Positions 62,903-64,000 of a stretch of DNA of 64,000 bases are shown here, one piece after another (position 1 is the stretch's first letter; every line of letters begins with the position of its first letter). This DNA is from an uncultured Colwellia sp. Its GTDB lineage: Bacteria > Pseudomonadota > Gammaproteobacteria > Enterobacterales > Alteromonadaceae. The notes below the pieces were generated by a model. That model worked only from the letters and a program-made list of their open reading frames with translations, searched no databases and had not been told where the DNA came from. The stretch is from NCBI GenBank assembly GCA_913058145.1, contig CAJXQM010000006.1:54174-118173 (forward strand). The letters are read 5' to 3'. A program made the translations under genes and the position numbers.

Positions 62903-63814
62903 TTAGAGCGCTTTTTTGTGTAACCATTGACGGGTTTCATCAATGCTAACACATAATTTTTTTAATTCTTTTAAGCTGCGTATGCTCATACGGTGCATAG
63001 CGTCAGCATTAGGTTGAATTATTTGTTTGTTTGCCACGGCAGGAATAATTTGCCAGTCTTGCCAATTAAAGGCTTCTTTGTCTGTTTGGTTTATTGATAA
63101 TGGCTGAATAATTAATTGAACTGGCGATAACAGTATTTTCTCAATATTAATTTGAGGAAAAGATGCCGTGGCGTGTTCAAATGGATTTTTTGCTTTACAG
63201 ATATTTAACAATTGCTGAGGCCAACTGCCCTGGGCGACGGTAGTTAAAGGTCGTGACCATAATTCGTAAAATACCGTGATAGGCTCTTTATTTTGATATT
63301 GGCGAGTTATTTTGTCTAGGTCATTAAGCAGTTGTTGTGCGGTTGTTTCAGCTTGTGCTTTATGCCCTGTTAATCGTCCAAATTCGCGCATTTCTTTAGC
63401 GATATCTTTAAAAGAATTTGGTTGTGAATAGACAATAGTAAAACCGAGTTGTTTTAAACGCGCTAGATCATCGCTAGGGTTACCACTTTTCCAAGCGATA
63501 ATATAATCAGGTTGTAGGGAGATCACTTTTTCAATTTGTAACCGTAAATAATTACCAATAATAGGAATGTTTTTAGCTTGCTCAGGATAATCGGCAAAAG
63601 ACGTTGTGCCAATGATCTGTTCACCGGCACCTATGTCATATAGCATTTCAACTATATGCGGTGAAAGCGCAATAATAGTGGGTTTTTCATTTATTTTACT
63701 GGTTGATATTGCGCGTGCTATGTTGTTGAAATATAGACAAATAATACCTATCAACAACAAAGTAAGAGATTTATTTTTCATATACTTGTGTCTCGCTACT
63801 GGGTTTTTAGTCAT
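62903..63814 (-). CDS. btuF: Cobalamin ABC transporter substrate-binding protein BtuF-like
   Basis: Periplasmic binding protein fold: IIALSPHIVEMLYDIGAGEQIIGTTSFADYPEQAKNIPIIGNYLRLQIEKVISLQPDYIIAWKSGNP; adjacent to btuB. Confidence 0.87.
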   Translation of the reverse strand: MTKNPVARHKYMKNKSLTLLLIGIICLYFNNIARAISTSKINEKPTIIALSPHIVEMLYDIGAGEQIIGTTSFADYPEQAKNIPIIGNYLRLQIEKVISLQPDYIIAWKSGNPSDDLARLKQLGFTIVYSQPNSFKDIAKEMREFGRLTGHKAQAETTAQQLLNDLDKITRQYQNKEPITVFYELWSRPLTTVAQGSWPQQLLNICKAKNPFEHATASFPQINIEKILLSPVQLIIQPLSINQTDKEAFNWQDWQIIPAVANKQIIQPNADAMHRMSIRSLKELKKLCVSIDETRQWLHKKAL

Positions 63815-63859
63815 TATTTATATTTCTTCTAATACAGGACTAACAGGATCTGTTGAAAA

Positions 63860-64000
63860 AACGCTTCCTTGACCCTTCGACAAGCTCAGGGCGAACGGAT
63901 GTGTTATCAAAAAATCAGGGTAAACGATATATTGGCAAACAATTATCCGTTCGCCCTGAGCGTCTCCGTTCGCCCTGAGCGCGAAGCAGTCGAAGGGAGC
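63860..64000. repeat. Intergenic inverted-repeat element (CCCTTCGACAAGCTCAGGGCGAACGGAT family), possibly cut by the window end
   Basis: CCCTTCGACAAGCTCAGGGCGAACGGAT ... ATCCGTTCGCCCTGAGC...CGAAGCAGTCGAAGGG; left end AACGCTTCCTT...GACCCTTCGACAAGCTCAGGGC shared with 8191. Confidence 0.85.

Overview
The window reads as a contiguous chromosomal segment of a cold-marine gammaproteobacterium. Gene content and order resemble Colwellia, but that is inferred from recall and was not searched. Left part: mostly housekeeping genes (djlA, rluA, rapA, lrgAB-like, argR/mdh, ispB/rplU/rpmA/obgE, folA, folE2, rsmC). Next comes a lysine-riboswitch-led operon: dapA-dapD-LysA-like decarboxylase-M14 AstE/ASPA-like deacylase. 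Middle: a probable zinc TonB receptor locus, an MFS/AraC divergent pair, an AGCS symporter, and an under-characterised DUF1538-DUF1538-PII-CBS cassette. The largest feature is a complete omega-3 polyunsaturated fatty acid synthase locus: pfaE (divergent), pfaR, pfaA with 3 tandem ACPs, pfaB, pfaC and pfaD. Right part: a small-membrane-protein/GNAT pair overlapping at ATGA, cvfB-like, terB-like, an RND efflux pair, and btuB/btuF with a cobalamin riboswitch. No tRNA, rRNA, CRISPR array or intact IS element was seen. The pfa locus and both riboswitches belong to known classes. The best second-look targets are: (1) the DUF1538/PII/CBS cassette; (2) the AstE-like enzyme as a candidate non-orthologous succinyl-DAP desuccinylase; (3) a two-copy intergenic element with a conserved 27-nt core inside arms that differ in sequence but still pair; (4) a decayed CtlX-like gene fragment; (5) the overlapping small ORF/GNAT pair missed by the ORF track; and (6) several long, near-perfect intergenic hairpins.
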